NCBI RefSeq assembly: GCF_033958435.1
Contig: NC_134137.1
Coordinates: 120,440,001 to 120,504,000 of the forward strand
Length of the DNA: 64,000 nt
Direction of reading: 5' to 3'
From: Carettochelys insculpta
Lineage: Eukaryota > Chordata > Testudines > Carettochelyidae
How positions within the stretch are numbered: the stretch's first letter is position 1; each line of letters starts with the position of its first letter. Below, piece by piece: positions 11,301-26,300 of this stretch. A program made the translations under genes and the position numbers. The notes under the pieces are model-generated. The model had not been told where the DNA came from, did not search any database, and saw only the letters and a list, made by a program, of their open reading frames with translations.

Positions 11301-14300
11301 GCCATCCTACCCACCTGCCATCTGTCCTCCTCCCCTCTGGGGAAGGGGACTGACCCCTCTGCCCCCACTCCACCTCTGCCATCTGATGCCCTCACTTGGA
11401 GACAGGGGCTGAGCCCCTCTGACTCCCCAGCTCTGCTACTTGCCCTAAATCTCGCAGATGCTGAGCCCTGCTGACTTCGGCACACCGGGGCTCTCCCTCC
11501 TGCCACCAGCCACACCTAAACGGTAAAGCTCTGCATCTTTATTTATTTATTAATAATGCTGTTGCAAGTAGAGCTATTGGTGACCATAAAAAGCATCGCT
11601 GGCACTCGGACTGTACACAGAGGTCAAAAAGCCAAACTCTGCCTCTGAGCCCTGATCTAGCACATCCCTTATCAGGCAAGCCACACCTTAAACCCCTTTC
11701 TCTCCCTCCACCAGTATACCCCTCAGGTCACAGGCCTGGCTTGTTACACCTCATGACGGGTGGGAACCAAGTATAACCACTTCTACACTGGCTCTCAATG
11801 CTCTAGCTCAGGCCCCATACCTCACTAGCCCACATGCCCCACTGGGTTTGGCACCTGTGATCCCTCCAGGAACCCACAACAGTGGCTGATTAGGGACTCA
11901 AAACCAGCTTCTTCAAAGCAAACCATTATTTATTCATTCAGCCGAAGGTAAACAGCATACAGAGCAAAGGGTCTATGTTCATACATCCTCTTAACTATCC
12001 CAAACTCTGTCCTTGACCATTTTGGTAAGATCCCCTCAGCTAGGAGAAGCAGACTGTCCTGTTCACAGCATACTCGGTCTGTCTCCCACGGACAGGCTTG
12101 TCAAGCTCTCCTTCATGCTCCCTGCAGCACTGCGTCTTTTGTACCCAGCATCTTTAAGATTTTAATATTCCTATTTATCCTAGAGCTTTGGCCTGGGGAG
12201 ACTAAACCTCGGCACAGTAGTGGAGCCAGACAAGGAGCATTCCCCTAATTAAGGGTATCCCTATCGTTTCCTGGGGACGGCTGGTACTCTGCCTCTTAAC
12301 CTCTTACCTTTGCCATTGCTTCATTTCCTGTTAATTTCTCTCTTACAGAACTCGATGCATTCAGGCAAGAAAATACCACAGAGGTAACCTGAGATGCATA
12401 TGATATTTATAAATAATACTGCTTGTAACTCCCCAGTTTTTCACTAAGGCGTATTAAAATACCTCCACGTGATACTCACCTCTACTGGAAGGATGTCAAT
12501 AAATAAGCATATAAACCAGCGCGACACTACCAGAGTCCACATGACACCATGTCTATCCATTAACTCTGCCACTGCTGGAACTTTCATTCTCACAAGTTCT
12601 CCAAGGACCTCCTGATCAGTCTTCAACCCCATCATTGCTGGACTATAATAATCTTTGGAGGAAAAAAGCCAAAGCTCATCAGTAACCAATGTGAAAACTT
12701 CATAATATGAATTTGAGACTTTCCTATAAAGCTTAAGGCATTGAAATTATACACTACTTTGACCATGTGAGCCAAGGATACATGACTTAAGTAAATTACA
12801 CTGAAGAGCAAAGGTGTTTGCATCCTCAGCTCATCAAACCTTCTACCTCAGCAACCACTGATGTCTCAACCCAAAAAATTACTTCCTTTAAGTCTGCCAT
12901 AACCACTTCCCTATCTCAACTCTCTCTTGCTGAATATTTTTGTAACCCTCACCCACATCTGATCATTCCCAATTCAAGTAGAAGGAGCAGTTAACAAAAA
13001 TGGAAAAATGTCAGCCAATTTGGGGTTGGTAGTTAGAGCCCTGGAAAACGATGGATACGTGTTTTATATATGCAGGTATTACATCCACAGGTGTGAATGT
13101 GGATATCTGTGGCTCAGTTTTGTAGATATAGATGCAGATACAAAATGTTGTATTTAGAACCCTGCAACACTGTGGCTATCCATTTTATATCTGTAAGTAT
13201 CTGCATGCATGGATAGTTTTTGCAGATGTCGATACAAATTTTGTATCTGGGCAGGTCTGAAAACCTGAAAAAGACCTGTGTGCACACCTGCCAACACATA
13301 TGTGCACTATATTCAAGAGAGTTAGTGTTCACAGGCATTGGACTGACAACATCTCAGTTATTAGTATTATTTACTTATAGCACAAAACAAGTGCACAAAC
13401 TTATAATGAAATCATCTGTGTGCACCTTCACTTGCACTTACACTTTCATGGGGTAAGAAGATGGTTAAATGTTCGTGTCATTTTTGCTGGTCTCTGCCAA
13501 GACTCAAACACACAAGACAAGGACAGAGACTGTTTAAGTGAAAGCAACATGAGGGAGAAAAATCCACTAGCCTTAAATAACATTATAACCCTACCAACCC
13601 CTATCACAGTGGGTTTCTAAGTGTCATCAAGAAGCCCAGACACAGCAGAGGGCATAAAGACACAAGACAAATTTCCACCTGCAGAAATCTGAATTCAAGA
13701 ACAGTAAATTATAATGGAGATTTTATTCTTATTATTACATTTTAAAATGTGCGTTAGGCACTTTGCAAAGATGTACACAAAAAACCCTCAACCTCCCCTG
13801 CTTGCAACGTAATATTTATCTCGAAATTTCTCACATCCAACTTCTGGAACCACTTTCAGGGCACTACAAAGCACAATACATAACCTTTAGGACTCTAGCC
13901 TACTATTAGTAATCCATAGTTTCTTCCTTTCCACCCAAGGTTCACCTGCTTTACCCATGTACACTGCTACTCTGTAATTCCCTCAGCTTCCACTTTAGGA
14001 CCAGTGGTAGGAAAGCTCTGAGTAACTGAAACAAAACAGTTGCCAAGATGCATATGGGCCACATGGAAACACCAGCTTCCAGAGGGGAGTGAAAAAGAAT
14101 GGAAGAAGCATCAAATCTCCTCTGACTCATTTGCGCCTTGGAACATGTGTTAAAACGATCAAAATGCTCAAATGACCAGAAGGACTAGTTTTCCTGTAAA
14201 CAAGGAATTTAAAAAAAAATGCTACTTTAAAGAAAAACGAGGGAGAACAAAGCAGGAAAATGGCAACCTGCCTCAAGCAATTAAGCACAAAGCAACTTCT

Positions 14301-17300
14301 CTCCTTCGAGCATGCTTGAGATATAGGAACATTAAATAGACTCTAAGCACTGGAAAGTGTACTGGTACTGAAGTTCCATGTGCTCTCTCCAATGTACTGC
14401 TGTGATCATTTGATATGCTGAAATCAACAGCTGCTCTTTTCAATCTTTATAGTACTGCAGAAAAATAAATGTCAGAATCTCAGTTAAGTGTCAGGCCACC
14501 AACCCCAGTTGTTAGAAATGCCAGAGGTACCTTAGGTAAGTCATTCCTCAGCTAGTGGGTCTTCTGAATTACAAACTATTTAGTAAAGGCTTGTAGGGAA
14601 GCCTTGTTTAGATTCAAAACATATCAACTCTAACTAAAATACCACGTATAGCAGTCCTAGATAGCTGAGCAATATCTTCCTTTTCTAATTAGGGCAGCCT
14701 GGTTGTTCCTAATGTATCAATTTCCATGCTGGCCTTTGTAAGCAGAAATGGAATATTAAATGTAAAATGAAAAAAGTTGCAAAACCACTGAAAAAATAAA
14801 GATAAATAAATTTTAAACAGACTTAAACCACAGATTATCAAGCCTTTTCCAGGACAGCACAGCCAGCGCAGAAAAGAAAAATATATACTAGAAGTGTCAA
14901 GGCCTAAGATATTTATTTTTTATATCTTAAAATTGAGAGCACAATATTCACATACAATGCAGGAGTTATCCTGAAAGTTCATTATGCAAAAAACCACCTC
15001 CAGATTTTCAGTCATTTACAGTGATTTTAATGACAAACGTAATAGATTGGTGGCAGTATACCTTAGATGTTCAACTTTCTGATTCTAGAAAGATATGGCA
15101 CAAAAAGAATAAGCAGTCTCTCATAGTAAAGCCTAAAGTCTGTAGCTGAACTTTAGCTTCTATTTCTATTCCTCACTGTAAAGTATCTCATTACCAATTT
15201 AAGTCACTTCTCCTGGCATTTTTCATTTGCCACCACCAGGAGCTGCTAATCTTAAAATTTATGAAGTAGTCCAGTGCTCCCAACAGCTAAGGCAGCATCC
15301 AAGTTGGCTTCCTTCACAGTGATCAAACACAGACATCCACTTTGTGCAGCATCTGTCCTTAATCAAGGATCTGAAGTACTGAGCCTGAAAACTGCCGAGT
15401 CCCTGGTGCTCCACTGAGTCAATGGGAGCATGGGGCTCATCGAAACTCAGGATAAAGATTTTTATGAGCGATAAAAAAAATGCTGAACCCATATTTATAA
15501 ATTTACCACACATTTTCCCATTACTACAAGGTACTGGTACATGTATTTAGACATACATTTGAGAGAGACCACTAGACAAGGGAGGGTCCAAGCTATTTAT
15601 TTTTAAGTGGTTGTGTTAATCCTGGAGCTTGGCGAACTATCAAAATATTTTTTTTTAATTGTAAAACTTTCTAGGCCAGCTAACAACTTACAATATTGTG
15701 GAAACCTGCTTTAAATTGTACATCATCTCTCTCTAGCATAACCATTCTGGTCTTCTTGAATCCCACGAGTAATGTGTCCAGTACAAAGTTGCTGAAGATG
15801 TAAATGCTTGCTAGTGTTATAGAGCAGTAATGAGAGTTGCAAGAAATAAAGATACAGACAGTAAGAACTGCCTGACCTCATGTTCAGTCACAAATGAAAT
15901 AAGAAGATTAAAAAATAAAAAGCACAACATGTTAATTTTTTTATATCCTTAAATTACTAACTTTGTGAAGAGAGGGTTAATAAAAATCCTACTGAGAAAG
16001 TAATATGGTATAAATTTAAATTGCTGAGGACATGGTTGCAAGGAATACAAACTCTCCATACAGAAACTTTATAGGTGTTTCAACTATTGCATACATATTT
16101 CAGACATGTACACACCAGACACACTGAGGCATCACTTATGTTCTGAATTTGAGACAAAACACACATGACTGTACTGTAGTTCTGCTGCATAGCTTATGTA
16201 ATTTTCAGTCATTACTGAACACATTATCTCCTCAAGAATGGGAGAAGACACATCCAGTGATGTGGCATAAACTTGATACGTGAGGTCATTAGCTCACAAG
16301 AATATTTTCACTGTGTTCCTGAGAAAGAGGTGAAAAGTGACCACATTTTGGGAGGCAGAGATCTCTGAAAATGATCCTTGACGTGTGATGAGCATCTGAT
16401 ACATATGGTGCTCAAAACAGTATTTTAAGAGTGTATCATATGCAAGTCATAACCCAGAGAAGTGATAAGCATGAGGCTGATTCTTACCCTTGGAATTAGG
16501 ACGTAGTGTATTTCTTCAGTTTTGTGTAGCAATCCACCACACCTCTATTGCCAAACCTTTGTTGTGGACATGACTGTGAAAGTTACTTTGAAAAATACTA
16601 CTACTACAAATGAGGTATGTGAAAATCCTGTTTAATTTGTTACCTGTGTAAACAATTAAGTGGGCAGGGGTAGCTGGAGAGGAAGAAACCACCCAGCCAC
16701 TAGGCCCCCTTGCCCTCCCCAACAGCTTCCCTGCCTGCAGTGCTGCCACAGGTGAGGGTACTCCGGCACAACTGGGGCAGCCTTGGTCCCCAGCATGCCA
16801 CAGGCAGGGATGCTCCAGCTGGGCAGAGCAGCTCCAGTCCACAGTCTCCAGCGTGCCACAGACGGAGCAGCACTTGTCTGGAGACAGGGACTGCTCCATC
16901 CAGACTGGATTGTTCCTGCCTACCCTGGCCCCACTGGAATGGAGCAATCTCATGCCCATTGTGCTGGGGGGTGTCCAGCCCCTAGTAGTTAACTCTAAGT
17001 GTTAAGTCTCATGCTTTTAGGATGTGGCTTACTAGTTAACCACTAAACATCCCTAATACAAACTACCTATTACTAGATTCAGGAAGCAATCTGTAAAATA
17101 CTACTGATTATTCCCTGTGTATTTTTACCAACAAATTTATTTGTCAGAATGATAAAAATGAAAAGACAAAGTTACCAAATCATTCAGATCACTTTCTAAC
17201 GGTTTTTGTAAGCTACATCATATTTAGGATTTTTCTACCACAAAAACAATTAAGAAATCAAGTTATCCAATGATCTCTTTGTTAAATGTAACAAAACAAA

Positions 17301-20300
17301 ACTTTTCAATTCATGCATCAGCTACCTGGCTTCTCAAAGCTGTCAGCACCTGGGACTGCCCTAAAAGGTTTAAATGGGACAACACATTTGTTTTACCCAG
17401 AGGTATTGGAAGAAACAAGAAAGGCTCTTGCCCTTCTCCTCTGGCACTGAATATTTCTCTAAAATTTTCATTACTAAATTCATTGTCATGATTGCCCAAT
17501 GTTATTGTATCCACATTATCCAGCTCTGGTTTTAGGTGTGTCACATTTGTTGTGGTTGGTACACGCTGGGCTTGTCACTCATCCCAAAACAGAAAGGATC
17601 ATCACAAAATGAAAAAGTTGTCTATCATTCCAAAACATTAGGTGAGCCTGCATTTAGGCCCTGCACCTCCCTCCCTTTCTAATTTTTTAAATAAACACTG
17701 TCCCCACCTTTCCTACCAGAACAGATGAGACTGGAGCTGGGGCTGCCTCTACAAGACTGAAAGAAAGCTGCTTGGTTCAGTACCAGAGCTACCGTCTGAG
17801 GCTGGAATTCTCTGCATTCGATATTCTGGGATGCAGGGAAGCACTTGGTGTTGGACAGAATTAGCCAGAGGCAATAATTGGCAGAACCACTGGAAAGAAA
17901 TTGTAGTCAAGTTCAGTGCTTTTTTTGCATTTAAAAAAAAAAAAAAGGGAAGTCGACGAGTCGGTACTTAACCATCTCCCCAGCCCCCCTCCATAGCCAA
18001 TCCCCCAGCTGGGGCTGCTGAGGTGCCAATACTGAGTACCAGCAAGTACTGGCAAAAGATCCCTTGATATTACCTTTTGTATATATGAAGTAACTGCTTT
18101 AAAATGAATAGGATTACATGTTACTGAATACCTGATCAGTTACTTTAACAATCTGGCAGTAGGATTACCCTGTAGCTCAAACAGAAGTTATAGTTTTGAT
18201 GCAAGAATCACTGGGTAAAGTTCCGTGTGGCATCAGACTGGATGATCCTAATTGTCCCTTTGGGCCTTAAACATCTATTAATCCTGTTCGTGCAGTTCCT
18301 GCACGGCCAGCTCACGTGCTGCAGCTCTCTGGTTGGAAATCCATGGCCTGTTTTGCCCAATATGGCACAGTAGTGTTCTACTCCCAGAGAAGCTGCCTGG
18401 GCACTGAATGCACCAATGCCATCATGTGTGGAGGAACTGTAAGAATCACAGCAAGGATGGAAGAGGAAGACTTAAAAACAGTTGCCAACACTTGTGGTGA
18501 TATTTGGGGTTTTACATGAAGCCCCAGTTCTTGAAGACATGCAATGATGTGATGACGTCAGCCATGATTTGTTTTTAAAGTAAGTTTCTAACCCTCTGCA
18601 TTGTACAGACCAATGTGACCTGAATGCACAGGCTCCAAACCTAGAAGGCAAATAAAAAGAACCCAAAGGCTGGGTGTACACTAGAGAGTTTTGTCGACAG
18701 AAGGGGCCTTCTGTTGATATAACTCAGGGATAGTCCACACACTTCAAGCATTCTGTTGACAAGGTCTCGACAGAACTCTGCATTTTGCTCGACAGTATTA
18801 TCCCTCAAACATTTGAGGCATAACAATCTCTGGACAGACTACTGTCGACAAAGTGCAGTGTGGACACTTCTGTCAACAGAGAGGGCTTCCGGTTGCTGGG
18901 CAGCCCTCTTTGCAGAGCTGCCATTCCACTTTCTGGCACCAGAGGGCAGTGCAGCCTGGCAACTCTCTGTCGACAGAGCAAATTGTGTGTAGATGTAATC
19001 TGTTGACATAGGTTCCGTCAAGATTGCCCTGTCGACAGATGCTCCTAGTGTAGACATAGCCAAAGTGTGTTATATTTAAACAGTCTTATGATTTTTAAGT
19101 CAATCTCATTGGGGGGGAGGTGGTGTCTAACTCAACATTGGAACGTTTGGGATTGGCAGGGTGGACGATAGAGCACAATGGAGAGGTGGAAAATTTCCAT
19201 GTACATAGCTACTTTGTGTACGCAGTAAAAAACTACAGCAAGAATCTGGCAAAAAACACCCTTAGAAAGTTGGATTGCCTCCACATCCTCAATGGAGCAG
19301 CTCCAGAGAGATTGGTACAAGGAAATTATAAATAAAATCACCCACTCATTTTTTCAATGTGCCTGATTAATGATGGGCCAAGTTGCTATACTTCGCCAAT
19401 GGATATCCTAAGGGAGAAAGAATAGAACATCATTTTCTACTCATTCTGAAATAGACAGACATTTCACCAGATCAATGCTATAAGCGATTATCCTCCCCAA
19501 ACGTTACACAAAAATACCGAGACTCTTAATAAGAATTACTTTTCAATTGTGAATACTGTGAGGGGAGATTAACTGTCAATTCGTTTTTTAACAACCATGT
19601 CCTACTGAGAGAGTAGAGGTAGAGAAGATTGTTTATGATAAGGATATCAGAGAGAGGAAAAAGAAGGGAAAGCTAATATAACAAATCGTATTGCATCTTC
19701 GTTCACTGTGATAATCACACCCAGCTCAAATTCTAAGGTCACGTTTCAGACACACAGAGTCAAAACAGAACTAGGTGCATGTAGCAATGATATTTATAAG
19801 TATTCCACATACCAGAAACTGAACTACAGGTTTTGATTGACAATTCTAATCAGATTAACAAACTCATTTTTCAGACAACTAAAGATCTGAAATTAAAGCT
19901 AGTGAATATACCAGCTACTCAGGTGATTAGTATGTTCATGTCTAGTTTGATAGAAGTTTTGATTTACCTAAGGACCTTCCAATAGGCTCTATACATTTCA
20001 GGAAGAAAAGAAGGAAAGCAGATGTCCAATATTTTCTCCTCCATAAATGAGAAGAAACAGCTCTTTTTCTAAACATGACGCTTTTTCATAACAGTGAGGA
20101 ACCAGCAGATACAAAGTTATACAGATTATTCACCAACTGAATGTTTCCAAATAGCGTGGCATATTTCCCTCCACGGAGCCTGTGTCTCACTCTTCCAAAA
20201 TAAATAACTGAACATTTTATAGTAAGAGAGTTTAGGGACACCCAATTGATAACTCCTGAAATTATGTTTAAGGAATTCATCCACAAATAATTTTAGCCTA

Positions 20301-23300
20301 CACTGCCCAATTCACAGGAATTATTTAAAAATCAATAAAATTTAGCAAAAGCTTCATGTTCTTATGAAAGAGAGACAACTGCCCATTTATGAATTCACAA
20401 GCGTACAATCAAGTTTTAAAGACTTATGCCTTCAGACTCTACTTTTGTCATAGCATCGAGGACAGCTATATTGTCAGCTAAATATCAAGCACAATCAGAT
20501 TACCTCTTCTTAATATAGCTAAGTGAAAAATGCCATGCTTCTAATCAGATTAATTTGTACTTAAAAGTTACATAGTTATGTTTTCTGTACAAGAGTGTAA
20601 TAGTCACACCATAGGACTTATACCATACGCTATGTTCCACAGAAACCTTGGATGGATGACTTTAAAATAGAAAGTTCAACACACATACTCACTAGACTCG
20701 AGTTTAATATTTGGGGAAGGAAACCAGACCAGCTCTTCATATTCTTATTTTGTAGTAAGGTAACACACTTCACTTACTTCAAGACTGAAGTATCAATCAA
20801 CAGAATTAATTTTAATCTCAAAATACCGGTTTCCATATTCAGCAGGCACGAGTGACATTTCATTATCAGCAGCAAGATAGAAAATGTTTTACTAAAGGCT
20901 TTTAACAAAAAACAGACAGATCATCCATAAAATTATGAAGTTCCTACATCTTGCTAGACTCTACTACCTTCTATTTGATGGTAAATAACCAATAATTTCT
21001 AATACATGTAAGTGGACAAAAGTTACATATGTACTATCTAACAAGTTCCTCATATTTTTCACTAACACTGGGCACAAACATCATGTTTAGGTAGAAACTA
21101 TATTGACATAAATTCAGTAACATCTATTGCTAACAGTTCAAATTTATGCAAAATAGTAATTGACCCAACTACATCATGATACAGTCGCAAAACTTGTAAA
21201 ACTTTGAGTTACAAATACAGTGAATCCCTAGTAAAGTCAACCAATATCTCATCATTTCCCAAATTTTTGAAAACTGAGCCTTCCTTCAGAAAAATGAAAT
21301 CATGACTCTACCAACCACCCGACAACACCCTTCCAGCTCAGCATTTGAGTTAGCAGCTTCTATATGCCAAAGTAGTTGTTTTAGTCTCTGAAAATTCTGG
21401 CATACAAAGTGTGTTAGTTAACATCAGTCACATTATCCATTCCCTGACACTCCTCAAACCCCAAAGAGATACAGCACATCCCATACTTGTCACACTGCTA
21501 TGGTGCTTCCCAGAGGCAAGAGGACCAAATCCTTTGTAGAACCTGGGGGGCCAAGACCAAAGTGCCCCCTCCCTCTCCACAGCTAACTGTTCCAACACTG
21601 AGCCAACTGAACCTGTCTTCTGGTGCTACAGCTGCCCTTGGTGGGTGGGTAAAAGGTGCAACTGTTGCTCCTCCCCATAAGATTCTTATTCTTCAGTGTG
21701 TGTGCAGGGGGGAGAATCTATGGGGAACTTCAATTCCACAATCATATTTAATTAAAAAGTGGGGACAATGGTCTCCAGCCACCTTGGTTCCAGTGCAAAT
21801 GCCTAGAGGCACAGAGCTGTGAAGCATCTTCACCCACCTGCCCTTATTGTGAGGAAGTCTTACCAGTGCCTGCTGTGGATCAGCTTCTTGACTCCACCTA
21901 CCAATGACAACACAACAACTACTCTTCAGACCTCAGCAAGCCTCATTCTGTACAGGTTAGCAACAGGTGCACACCAGCTCCCAAGTCCCCAAGAATTCCT
22001 CTGGAGTGCTCAGGTTTTATCACTGACCACACCTATTTCGATTCAGGGTCACTGCTTTACTTAACTCACAGCACTTTATATTTTATACACCAGCCCCACA
22101 AATGTATATATCTGGGAACAAAGAATATAGGCCATGCTTAAAGGATGGGGAAACTACCTTGGGAAGCAGTGACATTGAAAAAGATTTGGGGTAGAAGTAC
22201 ATAATCAGCTGAACATTTAGGAGTAAGTAGTATTACTGGCTCATCAGAGTTTTTCAATATATACCTAAGACCCCAAAAGGCCAACTTCAGCTTAACAGGC
22301 CAATATATAACTATACTACGCTGTCCTGTGGTGTTCACAGAAGGTTGCTTTCATTTCAGTTTCTAAAGGTGATTAGCCAAATATGTATGTCCACATGATC
22401 TGTTCAATAAAGCCATATATGCCTGTCTCCTTGTGATGGGCCTTATGCTATGTTTACGAGACAGCCACACATGGTTAGTGTCTGTCTCCTGATTAAACAG
22501 CAGCTCTCAAAAGAGAAAGATGAGGCAACTTTGCCAACAGGCAATCTTGTAGCTGGGTGCAGCTGACCTAGCAGGTTCAACGAGCAGCACAGATCAATTC
22601 AAGATGTGCAGATTCTGTTTTTGTGGAGATACATTCACAAAGTAAAAGCTTTTGACTTTTGTCTTCTTTTCCACGTTGTTTTACCAATGGTGGCAAGCCT
22701 GCTTGCCAATAATGGACTTCTGTTAACAGCAGCATAGCTTAATAAGGAACCTCTTATACCACAGACATCATCTCTGGTCCTCAAACCCAGTCTCAGTAGG
22801 ACCACATTCCTTCAACACACTATACTCCCCTGCATTCCACCCTGCTGACTGTGAATTCCACCTGGAACTTCTGTTATTTAGGTCTAGCAAGCTTTTTCCT
22901 ACCCAGCTGAATGAAGTGTTCCATGAGCCATAGAAGATTCCATTTCCCTTTTGAGGAAGATATTTTAAACACACAACTGCTTACTCAGCTAGCTCTATGT
23001 TTAGGGATTTCACAGTGCTCTGTTCAAGTAATAAAATACATTTGCTAAAAGAAAGAGACATGGTGACTGATTTAAGTTCAATAGGTGCCTAATAAACATT
23101 ATTATTATTTTGTATCACCTATAAGAAAGCTAAATGCTTCAGACATGACCAGTCCCTGCTCTGAATCTGGATGATGCTTTGATAATGGACTTGAGAAATG
23201 AAGAAGGCAAAAGGCAAGGAAATTGCAGACTGGAGGCATGCAATTATGCAGTTACTCAGTTCAGTGTTTAGTTATGCATATATTAAACAATGAACTGAGT

Positions 23301-26300
23301 AACTGCGTAATTACATACCTCCAATCTGAAACTTCTTTGCCTCCCTTCTTCCTAGTACCATAGCATAGTACTATGTCCATCACATCTGCTGTAGATACCT
23401 TCAGCAGAAACAGACAAATAGGAAGATGGCTTCTTTAACAGAACAAAATAAATAAATGAATTAGCACTTATAATACTGCAGACACTTGCCTTTAATTAAC
23501 AGATGTTCTACACAACCTAAATTGATGCTGTCTCATGCTATATGTTCTGCCACAGCAAATAACATAGGTTAGCCTCACCTTTCTCATCTACCAGCTGTGT
23601 GATCACTCCCTAACTTGAAACATCTATTCATAGGCCCTGTCAGATGAAATCTCATTTTTCATTGGTCACAAGGCAAACAGGCAGCAACACTTCCCTTCTG
23701 TTAAGCTTACCCTCCCCGCTTGCAGAAAAAAGGGCCATAAGAAAATCAAAACAATCACAGCCAAACTGCTATTGTCAAGGAGTATCTGAAACCCCAGTGC
23801 AGATTTAATGTTATCTCTCTACATATTTTTGTCACTCAGCATATTTATTCATGAGCACAGAAAAAGAGAACTAGCCAAATTATATGCATTGCTTTCTATT
23901 TAATATCAACTACTAAGGTTAGCAAAGTTAAACACTATCTGATGCTTTCTAAAGTGAAGGCTCCAATATTTCTCAACAGCAAAAGCAGGCATCTCTCACT
24001 TGACAATCACTGATAACAAGTAGGACGTCTTCATATCACCCTCCTCACTGATGACTGCCCAGCCTGACTCCAGAGCTGCAGGTCTCATCGCAGAAGGGGC
24101 AGGTGTTGGTAGCTGTTGGAGGGGCACAGGGCAGTTTTTACTGCTCTTTTCTTCTCTCTTCCTCTCCTCATCTGCACTGCTCTGGAAACTATCAAATTGC
24201 CCCACCCCCTCACAGATTACCGCAGTCCACTGGGGACAGTCCTGGGCAAGATTCTCCCAAGGGTCAACACTGGTGCTGCATTTTTTCACGTTTGCCTTCA
24301 GTATGTCCTTAAATTGTTTCCTCTGCCCCCTCAACCTCTAATGCTTCTCAGACCTTCCTCTACCTCAGAAAACAGAATCTGTTTTGGGAGGCGCTGATCA
24401 GACGTCCAAACCATGAGACCAGTCCAATGAAGTTGCTGGTGAATGATACTGGCTTCAATGCTGGTCATGTTCGCCTCTTCCAGGACACTGGTGGTCGAGC
24501 GCCTAGCCTCCCAAGAGATACTTAGGATTCTCCTGAGGCAGCATTGATCATATTGTGCAAGTGCCTTCAAATGACGCTTGTATGTTATCCAGATTTCACA
24601 TGCGTACACAGTAGCATTGGAATAACCACTGCACAGTATACAAGGAGCCTTGTTTTGGCATAGCTGTCCCAGTTCTCAAAGACCTTTTGTTTCAGGCAGG
24701 AAAAAGCAGAGCTTGCACGGCTCAGATGATGAAAGCAGACTAAACATTCCAAGGAACAACTGCTGGTTGATAAGCAGGTGTATCGTCACAGTTTGATTTT
24801 AGTATTATGCCTACTCTTATCTGCTCTAGGCATATGCTTGCACACAATATTGCAGAGTGAATATGTAGACAAAGAACTCTCCTGGCCACATGATACTTCA
24901 GTCAACTAGAAAATTCTGGTTTCTCTCTCTCTCTCACTGCTTGCAAGGAATTTTACTCCTAGCCCCTGAACTTCTAGAATTCACTCAACTGTTCTACAAG
25001 ACTGTGGCCTTATCTCCAGTTGAGACTTAAATCATTTGTTTCATCTGGCTGCTCTGAACTTTATTATACTCAGTTACGTGAATGAAACACGCACAACTCA
25101 ATGCATCCAAAATAGCCACCACAAAATAGTTTAAGACGCGCCCTGTCTCCTTATGAGGGGCACACTAAACCAATTCAAGTGTGACATGCTGATATTCTTC
25201 ACATGTGACTCAGCTCACAACCTCTCATCTCACTTTCCCTCCCATGCGCAATGCCCCCTTTTTCTCCCCCTCCACCTTGCCGCCTTCTATTGAGCAGGTC
25301 TAACAGAGCAACGGCAGAACACAGACCCACAACTGGAAAGGGGAGAGAGAGGGACTCCATCTTAGAGGCTCCCATCCACCACTCTTTTCCTAAAAATGCT
25401 AATAATTATAATTTGTATTGTCACAGTACCTACCAGTCCTACTGTTCTAAGCAGAACAAAAAGATAGTTCCTCACTCCTCCTTTCATACCACATTATTAT
25501 AGGCCAACCATCCCAACCACTGATCCAGACCTGATAATCTCACCCAATGTGCATCAAAACAGTATCATGGCCAGCAATTCACAGCTGGATCGACTGCTTA
25601 TGACAGTCAGCATTGCAGAGCATTAGGTAGGTGAAGGAGGACATTCAGGAGACGTTTGCAAAAGAGCAGAACAGGACTTTTTGCTTATGATTAAAGCGAT
25701 GATTTTGTCACGATTATTTTTAGCGTAAGTCAGAGACAGTGCACAAGCAAACAAAAATTCAGTGAGCATGTGACCTGTCTGTGACTTTACTAAAAATAAC
25801 AGGGTCGGGGGGAAGGTAGGGGGGGAGAGAGAGAGAGACATGGGGTAGGGCTAGGTATTGGGGGAGGGAATGGAGTTCCCATGGGGAAGAGAACTGGAAA
25901 GCCAAGCCTCCATCATGATAGGGGATTGTGCAGCTATGGAGCGTGCACAGCCCCAAATCCAGAGCTAGCTGCAGCTGAAAGACAGGGGTCGGTGACCCTA
26001 GCCACAGCTTGGACTAAATGGTGCACCTGGCCATGTGAAGCAACGAAAGGGGTGAATAACTCTGGCTCCAGCTCCTGGCAGAAGCCACAGGGCAGGGGCT
26101 GCACGGTCTTGGTTCCAGTCACATTTGTAGGGCAGGGACACATCGTCCCACCTCCAGCCCAAGAGTTACAGCCAAAGTAGTCACGTCAGTCAGGTATTCC
26201 ACGGAATCCCTGGCTTCTGTACCTAAACCGTAGCCTCATTTATGATCCACAGCCAGTGGAGCCAAAAAGTCACCATGGGCCCTTGGGTATTGTGTGGGGA

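Larger units (their letters stand above)
10885..12479 (-). other. GRTP1: GRTP1 intron 6
   Basis: It is bounded by a GTGAGT donor and a CTATAG acceptor. Most of it is taken up by a hAT MITE (10981-11654) and an LTR-like segment (about 11665-12380). Confidence 0.9.

Noticed and set aside
10978..11515. Several long overlapping frames on both strands
   Set aside because: They fall within a GC-rich hAT-type non-autonomous element with defined ends. No transposase or host-protein motif is present.
21487..22064. Two adjacent plus-strand frames (111 and 81 codons)
   Set aside because: They show no domain signature and no splice-site logic, and lie deep in GRTP1 intron 5 on the opposite strand.
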